A DNA stretch of 64,000 nucleotides from Lysobacter capsici (GTDB taxonomy: Bacteria > Pseudomonadota > Gammaproteobacteria > Xanthomonadales > Xanthomonadaceae). This document shows, piece by piece, positions 54,534 through 63,764 of this stretch. Location of the stretch: assembly GCF_014779555.2 (NCBI RefSeq), contig NZ_CP094357.1:1426001-1490000 (forward strand), in the 5' to 3' direction. The translations under genes and the position numbers were made by a program. Below the pieces are notes generated by a model. It had not been told where the DNA came from, did no database searches, and worked only from the letters and a program-made list of their open reading frames with translations. Within the stretch, counting starts at the first letter, position 1. Every line of letters starts with the position of its first letter.

Positions 54534-55262
54534 TCAGCCGTTCGCCGCGGCGGCCAGCGCCGCGTCGAGCTGTTGCAATCGTTCCGGGGTGCCGACATCG
54601 GTCCAGCGGCCGCGATGGTGTTCGCCGTGCAGGCGGCCGCGCGCGGCGGCGGCGCGCAGCAGCGGCACGGTGCTGAAGCGCGGCGGTTGCAACTGCGCGC
54701 CGGGCGCGTCGCCGAGCAGGTCGCGCCAGCCGTCGAACAGGCTCGCGCGGTACAGGCCGATGCCGGAGTAGGTGAGTCGCGACGGGCCGTCGTTGTGCAG
54801 CAAGCCGCCGTCATCGAGTTGGAAATCGCCGCGCGGATGCTGCGAAGGATTGTCCACCAGCACCAGATACGCATCGCCGTCGAATTCGCGCGGCAGCGCG
54901 GCGAAGTCGTAATCGGTCCAGATATCGCCGTTGGCGACGAGGAACGGCGCGTTCGGATCGGCGCCGTCGAGCAGCATCGGCAGAGCGTTCAGCAGGCCGC
55001 CGCCGGTTTCCAGCGGGGTGGTACCTTCGTAGGAATAGCGCAGGCGCAGGCCCCAGCGCGCGCCGTCGCCGAGGGTGTCGGCGAACTGCGGCGCGAGCCA
55101 CGATGTGTTGACGATCACCTCGCTCACGCCGATGGCGGCGAGTTTTTCCAGATGCCATTCGATCAGGCGCTTGCCGCCGACCGCGAGCAGCGGCTTGGGC
55201 GTGTGCAGGGTCAGCGGGCGCATGCGCTCGCCCAGGCCGGCGGCGAAGATCAGCGCCCTCAT
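54534..55262 (-). CDS. murU: N-acetylmuramate-1-phosphate uridylyltransferase MurU
   Basis: A 242-residue nucleotidyltransferase. The N-terminal [26 protein letters not shown] is the GT-A uridylyltransferase signature, the metal site is in [13 protein letters not shown], and the C-terminus has the [11 protein letters not shown] element. MurU makes UDP-MurNAc from MurNAc-1-phosphate in peptidoglycan recycling. Its ATG overlaps the amgK stop (ATGA at 55259-55262), the known amgK-murU operon. Confidence 0.92.
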   Translation of the reverse strand: MRALIFAAGLGERMRPLTLHTPKPLLAVGGKRLIEWHLEKLAAIGVSEVIVNTSWLAPQFADTLGDGARWGLRLRYSYEGTTPLETGGGLLNALPMLLDGADPNAPFLVANGDIWTDYDFAALPREFDGDAYLVLVDNPSQHPRGDFQLDDGGLLHNDGPSRLTYSGIGLYRASLFDGWRDLLGDAPGAQLQPPRFSTVPLLRAAAARGRLHGEHHRGRWTDVGTPERLQQLDAALAAAANG

Positions 55263-56296
55263 GCCGGCTGGGTCGCGGTGGTGGAGGTCAGCGCCGGGCG
55301 CACGTAGCGCTCGACGATCCGCGCCAGCGGCGCCAGTTCGGAATACCGCGGCAACACCACGTCGAGGTAGCCGAGGAAACGCGGCGCATCGGCCAGATAC
55401 TTCGGCTTGCCGTCGCGGTGATGCAGGCGCGCGAACAGGCCGATGATCTTGATGTGGCGCTGCAGGCCGGCGTAGTCGGCGTCGCGGCGGAAACGGGCGA
55501 AGTCCGGCAGCGGGATGCCGGCGGCGATCGCGCGGGCGTGGTAGCGCGCGAGCCAGCCGTCGATGCGCGGCTCCGGCCAGCTGACGAAGGCGTCGCGGAA
55601 CAGGCTGATCGGGTCGTAGGCGATCGGCCCGCGCAGCGCGCCCTGGAAATCGATCACCGCCACGCCGCCGTCGACCGGCATCAGATTGCGCGGCATGTAG
55701 TCGCGGTGCACGAACACTTGGCGCTGGGCGAGCACGTTGTCGAGGATGCGGCGATAGGCCAGGTCGAGGTTTTCCAGGTCGTCGCAATCCAGGCTCAGGC
55801 CCAGATGGCGGCCGAGGAACCATTCGTCGAACAGGCGCAGCTCGCGCGCCAGGAAGGCCTCGTCGTAGGGCTGCAGGTCGTCGGGGCAGGGCAGGGCCTG
55901 GATCTTGAGCAACTGGTCGAAGGCGGCGTCGAACAGCGCGTCGGCGTCGGCGTCGCCGGCCTCGAAGGCCTGCAGGAAGGTCTGCTGGCCGAGGTCCTCG
56001 AGCAGCAGGAAACCCAGCTCCATGTCCTGCGCATGCACCTGCGGGACCCGCACGCCGCCGGCCAGCAGCATCTCGCGGATGCGCAGCCACGGCCGGGCGT
56101 CTTCGAGCTCGGGCGGGGAATCCATGACGATGACGCTGCGCTCGGCCGCGCCGCCGGCGTCGGCCAAGCCGCGCCAATAGCTGCGGAAACCGGCGTCGAA
56201 CGAGGCGCGGGTCAGGTCGAGGCGGGCGTCGCCGGTCGCCGCGCGCGCCCAGGCCAGGCGGGCGTTGTCGCGGTCGGTAGGGTGCGGCTGGGTCAT
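55259..56296 (-). CDS. amgK: anomeric MurNAc/GlcNAc kinase AmgK
   Basis: A 345-residue kinase with the aminoglycoside-phosphotransferase fold. The catalytic loop is VFVHRDYMPRNLMP (about residue 200), followed by VIDFQGALRGPIAYD, which carries the metal-binding Asp. AmgK phosphorylates the anomeric OH of MurNAc and GlcNAc, feeding MurU. The pair bypasses MurA and is linked to intrinsic fosfomycin tolerance in pseudomonads. ATG 56296 (MTQPHPTDRDNARL) is used; the frame is open to 56401. Confidence 0.92.
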   Translation of the reverse strand: MTQPHPTDRDNARLAWARAATGDARLDLTRASFDAGFRSYWRGLADAGGAAERSVIVMDSPPELEDARPWLRIREMLLAGGVRVPQVHAQDMELGFLLLEDLGQQTFLQAFEAGDADADALFDAAFDQLLKIQALPCPDDLQPYDEAFLARELRLFDEWFLGRHLGLSLDCDDLENLDLAYRRILDNVLAQRQVFVHRDYMPRNLMPVDGGVAVIDFQGALRGPIAYDPISLFRDAFVSWPEPRIDGWLARYHARAIAAGIPLPDFARFRRDADYAGLQRHIKIIGLFARLHHRDGKPKYLADAPRFLGYLDVVLPRYSELAPLARIVERYVRPALTSTTATQPA

Positions 56297-56382
56297 GCGT
56301 GCTCCATGCGGCCGGGGCGGCCGCAGGTGCACAGGGTAAACGTCCGTGGGCCACGGGTGAATGTTCGGCGGCCGAAGGCCCT

Positions 56383-56580
56383 TCATCCGCCCTTCGGGCA
56401 CCTTCTCCCGCTAGCGGGAGAAGGGGGCAAGCCAAGCTCTCCCACTCGCGTGGGAGTGAGCGACAAGGGAAGCCCACTCACTCGTGTGGGAGAGGGGGCA
56501 AGAGAAGCCCACTCACTCGTATGGGAGAGGGGGCAAGAGAAGCCCTCTCCCGCGCGCGGGAGAGGGTGGGGTGAGGGCAG
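56383..56580. repeat. tandem array of related CTCCCRC hairpins
   Basis: Five successive palindromes: CTTCTCCCGC-TA-GCGGGAGAAG, CTCCCACTCGCGTGGGAG, two CCCACTCACTCGTRTGGGAG units joined by GGGGGCAAGAGAAG, and CCCTCTCCCGCGCGCGGGAGAGGG with a GTGAGGG tail. The middle units are point-mutated versions of the outer ones. Gene-free. Confidence 0.7.
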
Positions 56581-56733
56581 ACACGCTCGCATCGCGCTGC
56601 CGGGTCTCACGGATAGATAGAAGTAGGGCGGAGCCCTCGCCGCAGATTCCTCCAACGCAGTCGCCACCGCTGCCTTCGGATTTCCTGCGCCGAGAACCCC
56701 GCCCTACAGGTACAGCTGCATCACTCAAAACCG

Positions 56734-56774
56734 CTCAAGGAGAACAACTCAAGGAGAACACTCAAGGAGAACAA
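56734..56774 (+). repeat. three tandem CTCAAGGAGAACAA units
   Basis: Units of 14, 13 and 14 bp, each containing a perfect AAGGAG Shine-Dalgarno core. No start codon follows at a normal distance in a convincing frame. Within the 647-bp gap between amgK and cysK. Confidence 0.7.
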
Positions 56775-56858
56775 CTACGTCTTTCAACATCGACTGCTTT
56801 GCAAGCAACAACCTAGGGACAAGCAACCACACAAAAAACGATCACATCCAATGGAAGC

Positions 56859-56937
56859 GCGGGGCGAGGCCGGCGCGGCGCCGGTTTCCGCGTAGCGGCA
56901 CGTGTACGCGGTTCCGTCGCGCACGGCCTCGCCCCGC
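56859..56937. other. 14-bp perfect inverted repeat beyond the cysK stop
   Basis: GCGGGGCGAGGCCG at 56859-56872 is matched by its exact reverse complement at 56924-56937, with a 51-base loop that holds further GC-rich hairpins. It directly follows the cysK stop on the minus strand and may act as a terminator or mRNA-stabilising structure. No T-run. Confidence 0.5.
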
Positions 56938-56943
56938 CTGTTG

Positions 56944-57927
56944 CTAGGCCGCGACCGGCTCCTCGGTCTTGTCCAGAGAGGCCAGCCATTCGTCGTCCGA
57001 TCCGTCCGCCACGCCTTCGAACAGGAACGTCGACAGATAGCGCTCGCCGGTGTCGGGCAGCATCGCCAGCAGCACCGAACCTTCCGGCGCGCTTTCCGCG
57101 ACCTGCAGCGCGGCGGCCACGGTCGCGCCGGCGGAGATGCCGACGAACAAACCCTCCTCCGACGCGAGCCGGCGCGCGGTGTCGCGCGCGGTGACGTCGT
57201 CGACCGGGCGGATTTCGTCGGCGACGCCGCGATCGAGCACGCCGGGGACGAAGTCCGGGGTCCAGCCCTGGATCTTGTGCGGCTGCCAGCTGGCGCCGCT
57301 GAGCAGGGACGCGCCGGCCGGTTCGGAGGTGATGATCTTCAGATCCGGACGCGCGACTTTCAGCACCTGGCCGGCGCCGGTCAGGGTGCCGCCGGTGCCC
57401 CAGCCGGTGACGAAGAAATCGAGCCGCTTGCCGGCGAAATCGCGCAGGATTTCCGGGCCGGTGGTGCTGCGGTGATAAGCCGGATTGGCCGGATTCTCGA
57501 ATTGCTGAGCGAGGAACCAGCCGTGCTTCTCGGCCAGTTCGGCGGCCTTGCGGACCATGCCGGTGCCGCGTTCGGCGGCCGGGGTCAGGATCACTTTCGC
57601 GCCGTAGGCGCGCATCAGCTTGCGTCGTTCGATCGAGAAGGTTTCGGTCATCACCGCGACGAAGGGATAGCCGCGCGCGGCGGCGACCAGGGCCAGCGCG
57701 ATGCCGGTATTGCCCGAGGTCGCTTCCACGATCGTCTGGCCGGGCTTGAGCGCGCCGCTGCGTTCGGCGTCGAGCACGATCGCCAGGGCGAGACGGTCCT
57801 TGACCGAGCCGCCGGGATTGAACGATTCGACTTTCGCGTACAGCGACACGTGCTTGGGCGCGATGCGATGCAGTTTGACGATCGGGGTGTTGCCGATGGT
57901 GTCGAGGATGCTGTCGTACAAAGGCAT
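56944..57927 (-). CDS. cysK: cysteine synthase A (O-acetylserine sulfhydrylase)
   Basis: A 327-residue PLP enzyme that makes cysteine from O-acetylserine and sulfide. IGNTPIVKLHRI at the N-terminus, PLP Lys in NPGGSVKDRLAL (about residue 43), the substrate loop EATSGNTGIALA (about 70) and the phosphate-binding GTGGTLTGAG are all present. The C-terminus is extended by about 15 acidic residues. It lies 31 bp downstream of cysG and is probably cotranscribed. Confidence 0.94.
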   Translation of the reverse strand: MPLYDSILDTIGNTPIVKLHRIAPKHVSLYAKVESFNPGGSVKDRLALAIVLDAERSGALKPGQTIVEATSGNTGIALALVAAARGYPFVAVMTETFSIERRKLMRAYGAKVILTPAAERGTGMVRKAAELAEKHGWFLAQQFENPANPAYHRSTTGPEILRDFAGKRLDFFVTGWGTGGTLTGAGQVLKVARPDLKIITSEPAGASLLSGASWQPHKIQGWTPDFVPGVLDRGVADEIRPVDDVTARDTARRLASEEGLFVGISAGATVAAALQVAESAPEGSVLLAMLPDTGERYLSTFLFEGVADGSDDEWLASLDKTEEPVAA

Positions 57928-57958
57928 TGGAAGGTCTCCCGTGGCGTGGGTGATGAGG

Positions 57959-59428
57959 TCAGGCGGCCGCGGCGAACGCGGTGTCGCTGGAAATTTCGAA
58001 GGTGTGCGTATCGAATGCGGGAACGTCGGTCAACGGCGCAGCACCGAACCAGTGCAGGCGCGCGGCGAGCGCGGCGACTTCGCCGACGATCAACAAGGCC
58101 GGCGACTGCACGTCGTGACCGCGCGCGCGCTCGGCCAGATCGGCGAGGGTGCCGGTGACCACGCGTTGTTCGCGACGCGAACCGTTTTCGATCAATGCGA
58201 ACTGGGTGCTGGCGGAGCGGCCGTGTTCGATCAGCTTGTCGCGCAGCACGTCCAGGCCGGACACGCCCATGTACACCGCGAGGGTCTGTTTTTCCTGGGC
58301 CAGCGACTGCCAGTCGAGCGCGTCGGCGGAATCCTTCAAGTGCGCGGTAACCACCCGCAGCGACTGAGCATGCTCGCGATGGGTCAGCGGAATGCCGGCG
58401 TAGGCGGCACACGCCAGCGCGGCGGTGATGCCCGGCACCACTTCGAAGGCGATGCCGGCATCGGCCAGCACTTCGAGCTCTTCGCCGCCGCGGCCGAACA
58501 CGAACGGATCGCCGCCCTTGAGCCGCACCACGCGCTTGCCGGCGCGGGCATGTTCGAGCATCAACTCGTGGATGCGATCCTGGGTGGTGTGGTGATTGCC
58601 GGCCTGCTTGCCGACTTCGATCAGTTCGGCGTCGCGGCGCGCGAGCCGCAGCACGTCGGCGCTGACCAAGCGGTCATGCAAAATTACGTCGGCTTCGTTG
58701 AGCACGCGCAAACCGCGCAAGGTCATCAATCCCGCATCGCCCGGGCCGGCACCGACCAGCGCGACCGTGCCGGCCTGCGGCGTGGCGGGCTTGTCGTCGA
58801 TCAAGGCCACGCCGAACGCGCGCTGGGCCTCGTCGAGGCGGCCTTCGCGCAGCAGCGACGGAATCGGCCCGGACAGCACGCGGTCGAAGAAACGACGGCG
58901 CAGGCCCATGTCGGGGTAGTGCTTGCGAATGCGCGCGCGTTCGCGCGTCAGCAGGTGCGCGAGCGCGCCGAGCGATTCGTCGAATTGGGTTTCCAGGGTT
59001 TCGCGCAGATGGCGCGCGAGCATCGGCGCGCCGCCGCCGCTGGAGATCGCGATCTGCACCGGGCCGCGTTCGACCCGCGCCGGGACGTGGAAGCTGGAGG
59101 CGTCCACATCGTCGACCACGTTGACCCAGACCCGCTGCGCCAGACCGGCGTCGGCGACGGCGCGGTTGACCGCGGCATCGTCGGTCGCGGCGATCGCGAG
59201 CCAGGCGCCTTCGAGCCACTCGGGGGCGAATGATCCGCTGAGGTGTTCGATCCGGCCTTGTCCGGCCCAGGCCGCGAGCGTGGCCGACAGTTCCGGCGCC
59301 CCGACCCGCACCCGCGCCCCGGCCTCCAGCAGCGCCGCGGCCTTGCGCTGCGCCACCGCGCCACCGCCGACCACCAGCACGAGACGCTCGCGCAGGTCGG
59401 CAAACAGCGGGAACAGGAGGCTGGTCAT
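57959..59428 (-). CDS. cysG: siroheme synthase (fused CysG)
   Basis: A 489-residue trifunctional enzyme. The N-terminal third is the precorrin-2 dehydrogenase/ferrochelatase ([23 protein letters not shown], then [16 protein letters not shown] with the NAD site). The C-terminal half is uroporphyrinogen III methyltransferase ([35 protein letters not shown]). The enzyme supplies siroheme for the CysI sulfite reductase encoded 2.3 kb away. It is divergent from cysB with a 335-bp shared control region. The C-terminus runs about 25 residues past the usual end. Confidence 0.95.
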   Translation of the reverse strand: MTSLLFPLFADLRERLVLVVGGGAVAQRKAAALLEAGARVRVGAPELSATLAAWAGQGRIEHLSGSFAPEWLEGAWLAIAATDDAAVNRAVADAGLAQRVWVNVVDDVDASSFHVPARVERGPVQIAISSGGGAPMLARHLRETLETQFDESLGALAHLLTRERARIRKHYPDMGLRRRFFDRVLSGPIPSLLREGRLDEAQRAFGVALIDDKPATPQAGTVALVGAGPGDAGLMTLRGLRVLNEADVILHDRLVSADVLRLARRDAELIEVGKQAGNHHTTQDRIHELMLEHARAGKRVVRLKGGDPFVFGRGGEELEVLADAGIAFEVVPGITAALACAAYAGIPLTHREHAQSLRVVTAHLKDSADALDWQSLAQEKQTLAVYMGVSGLDVLRDKLIEHGRSASTQFALIENGSRREQRVVTGTLADLAERARGHDVQSPALLIVGEVAALAARLHWFGAAPLTDVPAFDTHTFEISSDTAFAAAA

Positions 59429-59569
59429 GGCGGCGTGGACTGGATCCGGGGACGATGGAACGACCCTAAGGCCGCCGCCGGGCGACCGGAAATGACGCCG
59501 CCGCCTTTGCTCATGCCGTCACGTAATGAGTCGCAGCGTTGCGGCGCGGATACTGGACAAAGCCACCAT

Positions 59570-59620
59570 ACGCCAGCTAGCCTATAAATCCCTTTATCCG
59601 AATAGAGCGATAAATACGTG
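59570..59620. promoter_or_regulatory. AT-rich dyad in the cysG-cysB divergent promoter region
   Basis: Within the 335-bp gap the sequence CCTATAAATCCCTTTATCC, followed by a GATAAAT, is unusually AT-rich for this genome and contains a TTTATC/GATAAA dyad. The TATAAAT and TTAT elements resemble promoter -10 boxes and the loose A/T-rich LysR/CysB binding sites. Assignment to CysB is inference from position. Confidence 0.35.
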
Positions 59621-59763
59621 GACGCGACCCGTCAGCGAATGTCCCGCGCACCGGCTTCGGCCCCGGTCGTCCGGAAACGGAACGACGCGGGTTGTTGTCG
59701 CCCGTGCCGACAGCGCGCTGCCCATCGCCTCCACCGCGGTCCTCTTTTACGGATAGTTTCGCC

Positions 59764-60747
59764 ATGACCCTGACTCAGCTGCGTTATCTGGTCGCCATCG
59801 CCGATTCCGGCCTCAACATCACCTTGGCCGCCGAGCGCGTCCACGCCACCCAGCCCGGTCTGTCCAAGCAGCTCAAGCAGCTGGAGGACGAGCTGGGTTT
59901 TCTGTTGTTCGTGCGCAAGGGCCGCAGTCTGGAAGCGATCGCGCCGGCCGGCGAGCGCGTGCTCGAACACGCGCGCCGCATTCTCGAAGAGGCCGGCAAT
60001 ATCCGCGCCTACGCCGCCAACGAGCGCGGCCAGCATGCCGGTCGCCTGGTGCTGTCGACCACGCATACCCAGGCGCGTTATGTGTTGCCGCCGATCATCG
60101 CCCAGGTCAAGCGCGACTTCCCGCAGGTCAGCGTGCATCTGCAGGCCGCGGCCGACGGCGAGGTGCTGTCGCATCTGTCGCACGGCAACGCCGATCTGGC
60201 GGTGATCAGCACCGCCGGCGCCGCGCCCGAAGGCGGGTTGGCGGTGCCGTTGTTCCGCTGGCGCCGGGTGGTGCTGGTGCCGCGCACGCATGCGCTGGCC
60301 AAGCTCGATCGCGCGCCGACCCTGGCCGATCTGGCCGGGCAGCCGTTGATCAGTTACGAATCCTCGACCCGGCCGGAATCCTCGTTGCGCCGCGCGTTCG
60401 CCGCCGGCGGACACGAACCGCAGCTGGCCATGACCGCGCGCGACGCGGATCTGATCAAGACCTATGTGCGCGCCGGATTGGGCGTGGGCGTGCTGGCCGA
60501 GATGGCGGTGACCTCGCGCGACGAAGACCTCAAGTCGCTGGTCGCGCCGGATGCGTTCCCCGAGTGCATCACCTGGGCGGTGATCCCGCGCGCGCGCGTG
60601 TTGCGCGATTACGCGCTGGAGTTGCTGCACGGGTTGGCGCCGCAGATCGACCGGCGCGATCTGCGCCGGGTGCTGGAAGGCAATCTGGAGCCGCAATGGC
60701 CGACGGCGCCGACCTGGGTTGAGTTGACCCAGCCGATCAGTTCCTGA
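59764..60747 (+). CDS. cysB: LysR-family regulator of sulfur assimilation, CysB-type
   Basis: A 327-residue LysR regulator. The winged HTH is QLRYLVAIADSGLNITLAAERVHATQPGLSKQLKQLEDELG (about residues 5-45), ending in RKGRSLEAIAPAGE as in CysB. The effector domain has the STTHTQARYVLPPI sulfate/acetylserine-binding region. ATG 59764 is chosen; the upstream open frame is not conserved-looking. Divergent from cysG-cysK and followed by the cysJ-I-H operon on the other strand, its expected targets. Confidence 0.93.
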   Translation: MTLTQLRYLVAIADSGLNITLAAERVHATQPGLSKQLKQLEDELGFLLFVRKGRSLEAIAPAGERVLEHARRILEEAGNIRAYAANERGQHAGRLVLSTTHTQARYVLPPIIAQVKRDFPQVSVHLQAAADGEVLSHLSHGNADLAVISTAGAAPEGGLAVPLFRWRRVVLVPRTHALAKLDRAPTLADLAGQPLISYESSTRPESSLRRAFAAGGHEPQLAMTARDADLIKTYVRAGLGVGVLAEMAVTSRDEDLKSLVAPDAFPECITWAVIPRARVLRDYALELLHGLAPQIDRRDLRRVLEGNLEPQWPTAPTWVELTQPISS

Positions 60748-60802
60748 TCGCGCTGGCTGTCGTTCCTTTTCCTGCTCGCTTTCACTCCTTTTGCTTTCGC
60801 TC

Positions 60803-60966
60803 CCTCTCCCGCTTGCGGGAGAGGGCTGGGGTGAGGGCGCGCGAATCCACGGCCGCTGTTGTTGCCCCAGGGCCCTGAGTCGAATCCGCGACAAACCTTC
60901 ACGATGATCGGTTCGCCCGCGCGCCCTCATCCGGCCCTTCGGGCCACCTTCTCCCGCTGCGCGGGA
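60803..60966. repeat. CCCTCTCCCGC-type palindromic elements between cysB and cysH
   Basis: Element one (60803-60838) has the stem CCCTCTCCCGC-TT-GCGGGAGAGGG and tail GGGTGAGGG. Element two (about 60923-60968) has CCCTCATCCGGCCCTTCGGGCC, then CTTCTCCCGC-TGC-GCGGGAGAAG. They lie between convergent cysB and cysH and may double as transcription barriers. Confidence 0.7.
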
Positions 60967-61009
60967 GAAGGATTCGTCATCGAAGTTTTCGAGTCGCCTT
61001 CCGAAATCT

Positions 61010-61762
61010 TCAAGCCGCCTTGTTCTCCGCAGCCGGCTCGCTATCGAAATGCAGCCCGCATTCGCGCTTGAGCCCGAAGAACCGGGTGTCCTCCTCGCGC
61101 ATGCCCGGTTCCAGACGACGCGTCGTGTGGATGTCGCCGATCGACACATAACCGTCGTGCCACAACGGGTGATACGGCAGATCGTGGGCCTGCAGGTATT
61201 GCCAGACTTCGCGGTCGCTCCAGTCGGCCAGCGGATGCAGTTTCCAGCGGCCGTCCTTGATCTGCAGGAAATCCAGGTTGGCGCGGCTGCCCGACTGGCT
61301 GCGGCGCAGGCCGGCGATCCAGGTGCGCACGCCCAGTTCGTTCAAGGCGCGCTGCATCGGCTCGACCTTGCGCATCCGGTTGTAGCGCTCGATGCCTTCC
61401 AGCCCTTGTTCCCACAGGCGGCCGAACTTCGCTTCCATCCAGGCCACGCCGATCTGCGGGCGATACACCTTGAGGTTGAGCTTGAGCCGGTCGCCGAGTT
61501 CGTCGATGAAGCGGTAGGTCTCGGGAAACAGATAGCCGGTATCGACCACAATCACCGGGATCCGCGGCGCTTGCGCCGTGACCATGTGCAGCGACACCGC
61601 CGACTGCGCGCCGAAACTCGACGACAGCGCGTGCTCGCCTGCGGTGTTTTCCAGCGCCCAGGCGACGCGCTGTTCGGCCGACTGCGTGCCCAGCCAGGCG
61701 TTGAGTTCGGCCAGCGCGCGCGGCGACTCGGCGGCGGTGACGGGATCGGTGGGAGCGCTCAT
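61010..61762 (-). CDS. cysH: phosphoadenylyl-sulfate (PAPS) reductase
   Basis: A 250-residue thioredoxin-dependent PAPS reductase. [14 protein letters not shown] is the PP-loop, [15 protein letters not shown] follows, and the C-terminal catalytic Cys lies in KRECGLHF. The paired Cys for an iron-sulfur cluster (CC...CxxC) of APS reductases are absent, so PAPS is the likely substrate. ATG 61762 overlaps the cysI stop (ATGA). The C-terminal tail is short and Ala/Glu-rich. Confidence 0.94.
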   Translation of the reverse strand: MSAPTDPVTAAESPRALAELNAWLGTQSAEQRVAWALENTAGEHALSSSFGAQSAVSLHMVTAQAPRIPVIVVDTGYLFPETYRFIDELGDRLKLNLKVYRPQIGVAWMEAKFGRLWEQGLEGIERYNRMRKVEPMQRALNELGVRTWIAGLRRSQSGSRANLDFLQIKDGRWKLHPLADWSDREVWQYLQAHDLPYHPLWHDGYVSIGDIHTTRRLEPGMREEDTRFFGLKRECGLHFDSEPAAENKAA

Positions 61763-63513
61763 GCGTGGGCCTCGGTGACCAGGACCACCGGAATGCCGGT
61801 GGGAGTGGGATAGGGGACGGATACGACGTCGCGGCGGACCAGGTAATCGCCGAAACCTTCCTCGCCGTCGCGCTCGCTGGCGTAGCCGGCGAACAGCGGA
61901 TCGAGCGCGGCCAGGATCTCGGGTTCGGCGATGTTTTCGCGGTACAGCGTGTTCAGGCGCTGGCCGCGATGGTCGGCGCCGAGCATCAGGTTGTAGCGGC
62001 CCGGCGCCTTGCCGACCAGGGCGATCTCGCCCAGGTACGGACGCGAGCAACCGTTCGGGCAACCGCTGATGCGCAGGTTGATCGAGGCATCGGGGATCGC
62101 GTGCTTGGCCAGCAGTTTTTCGACCTCGCCGACGAAATCGGGTAGATAACGTTCGGCTTCGGCCATGGCCAGGCCGCAGGTCGGCAGCGCCACGCAGGCC
62201 AGCGCATTGCGCCGCACCGCGCTGGCCCGCACATGCCCGTCCAGGCCGTGTTGCGCGACCAGCGCATCGACCTGCGCGCGCAGCGCCGCCGGCACGCCGG
62301 CGATGACCAGGTTCTGATTCGGGGTCATGCGGAATTCGGCGCCGTCGTGTCCGTCGAGCAGTTGCGCGATCTCGCGCAGGCCGCTCAGATGCGTGACCGC
62401 TTCGCCCAGGCCGTCGAGCGCGCCGTCGACGATGCGTCCGGCCGGGATACGCAGGGTCAGATGGGCGACACCGCCATGGTCCGCATCGCCGTCGCTGTCG
62501 ACCCAGCCGAACCGGTCGCCGTTATGGCGGAAGCCGAACGCGCGCGCCGGAAGGAGAGGGAAACCGGCGCGGCGTTCGACTTCCGCCTTGAACCACTCGA
62601 GCCCGCGATCGTCGATGGTGTACTTCAGCCGCGCGCGCTTGCGCACCGCGCGATTGCCGAAATCGCGCTGCGCGGTCACCACCGCCACGCCGATGTCGAT
62701 CACCTGATCGGGGGTCACGAAACCGATCACGTCGGCGACCCGCGGATAGGTTTCCGCATCGCCATGGGTCGCGCCCATGCCGCCGCCGATGGTGACGTTG
62801 TAGCCCAGCAGTTCGCCGTCTTCGATGATCGCGATATAGCCCAGATCCTGGGCGAACACGTCGACGTCGTTGTACGGCGGAATCGCGAAACCGATCTTGA
62901 ATTTGCGCGGCAGGTAGGCGTTGCCGTAGATCGGCTCGTCCTCGCTGCCGCTGCCGTCGACTCTTTCCTCGTCGAGCCAGATCTCGTAATAGGCGCGGGT
63001 GTTCGGCAGCAGATGCTCCGACAAGGCCGCGGCCTGGGCGAACACCTGCGCGTGCGAGGCCGAGACCTGCGGATTGGCGGCGACCGCGACGTTGCGGTTG
63101 ACGTCGCCGCAGGCGGCCAGGGTGTCGATCAGGGCGGCATTGATCGCCTGCATGGTCGACTTGAGTTCGGTCTTGATCACGCCGTGGAACTGGAACGCCT
63201 GGCGGGTGGTGATGCGCAGGCCGCGTTCGGCATAGGTCGTCGCGATCGCGTCGAGCTTGAGCCACTGCCGCGGCGACACCACGCCGCCCGGGGTGCGGGT
63301 GCGGATCATGAAGCTGTAGGCCGGTTCCAGCAGCGCCTGACGGCGTTCTTCGCGGACGTCGCGATCGTCCTGCTGGTAGCTGCCGTGGTACTTGATCAGG
63401 GTCTGATCGTCGTCGTTGAGCGCGCCGGTGACCTGATTGGCCAGGCTCTCCAGCAGCGTGCCGCGCAGGCGCGCGCTGTTGTGCTTGATGTCCTCGACCG
63501 AGTGCGCGCTCAT
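61759..63513 (-). CDS. cysI: sulfite reductase (NADPH) hemoprotein beta-component
   Basis: A 584-residue siroheme and [4Fe-4S] enzyme that reduces sulfite to sulfide. Cluster ligands are seen in [15 protein letters not shown] (C-x5-C) and [15 protein letters not shown] (C-x3-C). Siroheme/sulfite-binding Arg residues lie in the [12 protein letters not shown] and [11 protein letters not shown] segments. Partner flavoprotein CysJ is encoded just upstream. cysH follows with a 4-base overlap. Siroheme comes from cysG nearby. Confidence 0.96.
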   Translation of the reverse strand: MSAHSVEDIKHNSARLRGTLLESLANQVTGALNDDDQTLIKYHGSYQQDDRDVREERRQALLEPAYSFMIRTRTPGGVVSPRQWLKLDAIATTYAERGLRITTRQAFQFHGVIKTELKSTMQAINAALIDTLAACGDVNRNVAVAANPQVSASHAQVFAQAAALSEHLLPNTRAYYEIWLDEERVDGSGSEDEPIYGNAYLPRKFKIGFAIPPYNDVDVFAQDLGYIAIIEDGELLGYNVTIGGGMGATHGDAETYPRVADVIGFVTPDQVIDIGVAVVTAQRDFGNRAVRKRARLKYTIDDRGLEWFKAEVERRAGFPLLPARAFGFRHNGDRFGWVDSDGDADHGGVAHLTLRIPAGRIVDGALDGLGEAVTHLSGLREIAQLLDGHDGAEFRMTPNQNLVIAGVPAALRAQVDALVAQHGLDGHVRASAVRRNALACVALPTCGLAMAEAERYLPDFVGEVEKLLAKHAIPDASINLRISGCPNGCSRPYLGEIALVGKAPGRYNLMLGADHRGQRLNTLYRENIAEPEILAALDPLFAGYASERDGEEGFGDYLVRRDVVSVPYPTPTGIPVVLVTEAHA

Positions 63514-63764
63514 GCGCGCGCTCCGCGCGGCGACCGACGTAGACCGAACGGATGCAGCCCGAACAGAACGCGGCCCGCCGACGATGCCGCGCTCTTGCCG
63601 GCGCGTGCGGTCGAGGCAGTGTCGTTTCCGCGTTCCATCCGGACTGCCGGGGCAACTGGCGTTCCGTCGCGATCAGTAGACACGAACATGCACACGGCGA
63701 CTTGCGACGCGCGGCCCGATTCGATGAAGTGCCGTTGCGAACGGCGATGGCCTTGCGCGTGCAT
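63510..63764 (-). CDS. possible 84-residue ORF between cysJ and cysI
   Basis: The frame starts with ATG 63764, overlapping the cysJ stop as TGATG, and ends by overlapping the cysI ATG (ATGA at 63510-63513). It fills the whole 250-bp gap. The product begins [20 protein letters not shown], is Arg/Ser/Ala-rich and has no known domain. Tight coupling at both ends supports translation, at least as a coupling device, but the composition also fits a chance frame in G+C-rich DNA. Confidence 0.35.
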   Translation of the reverse strand: MHAQGHRRSQRHFIESGRASQVAVCMFVSTDRDGTPVAPAVRMERGNDTASTARAGKSAASSAGRVLFGLHPFGLRRSPRGARA

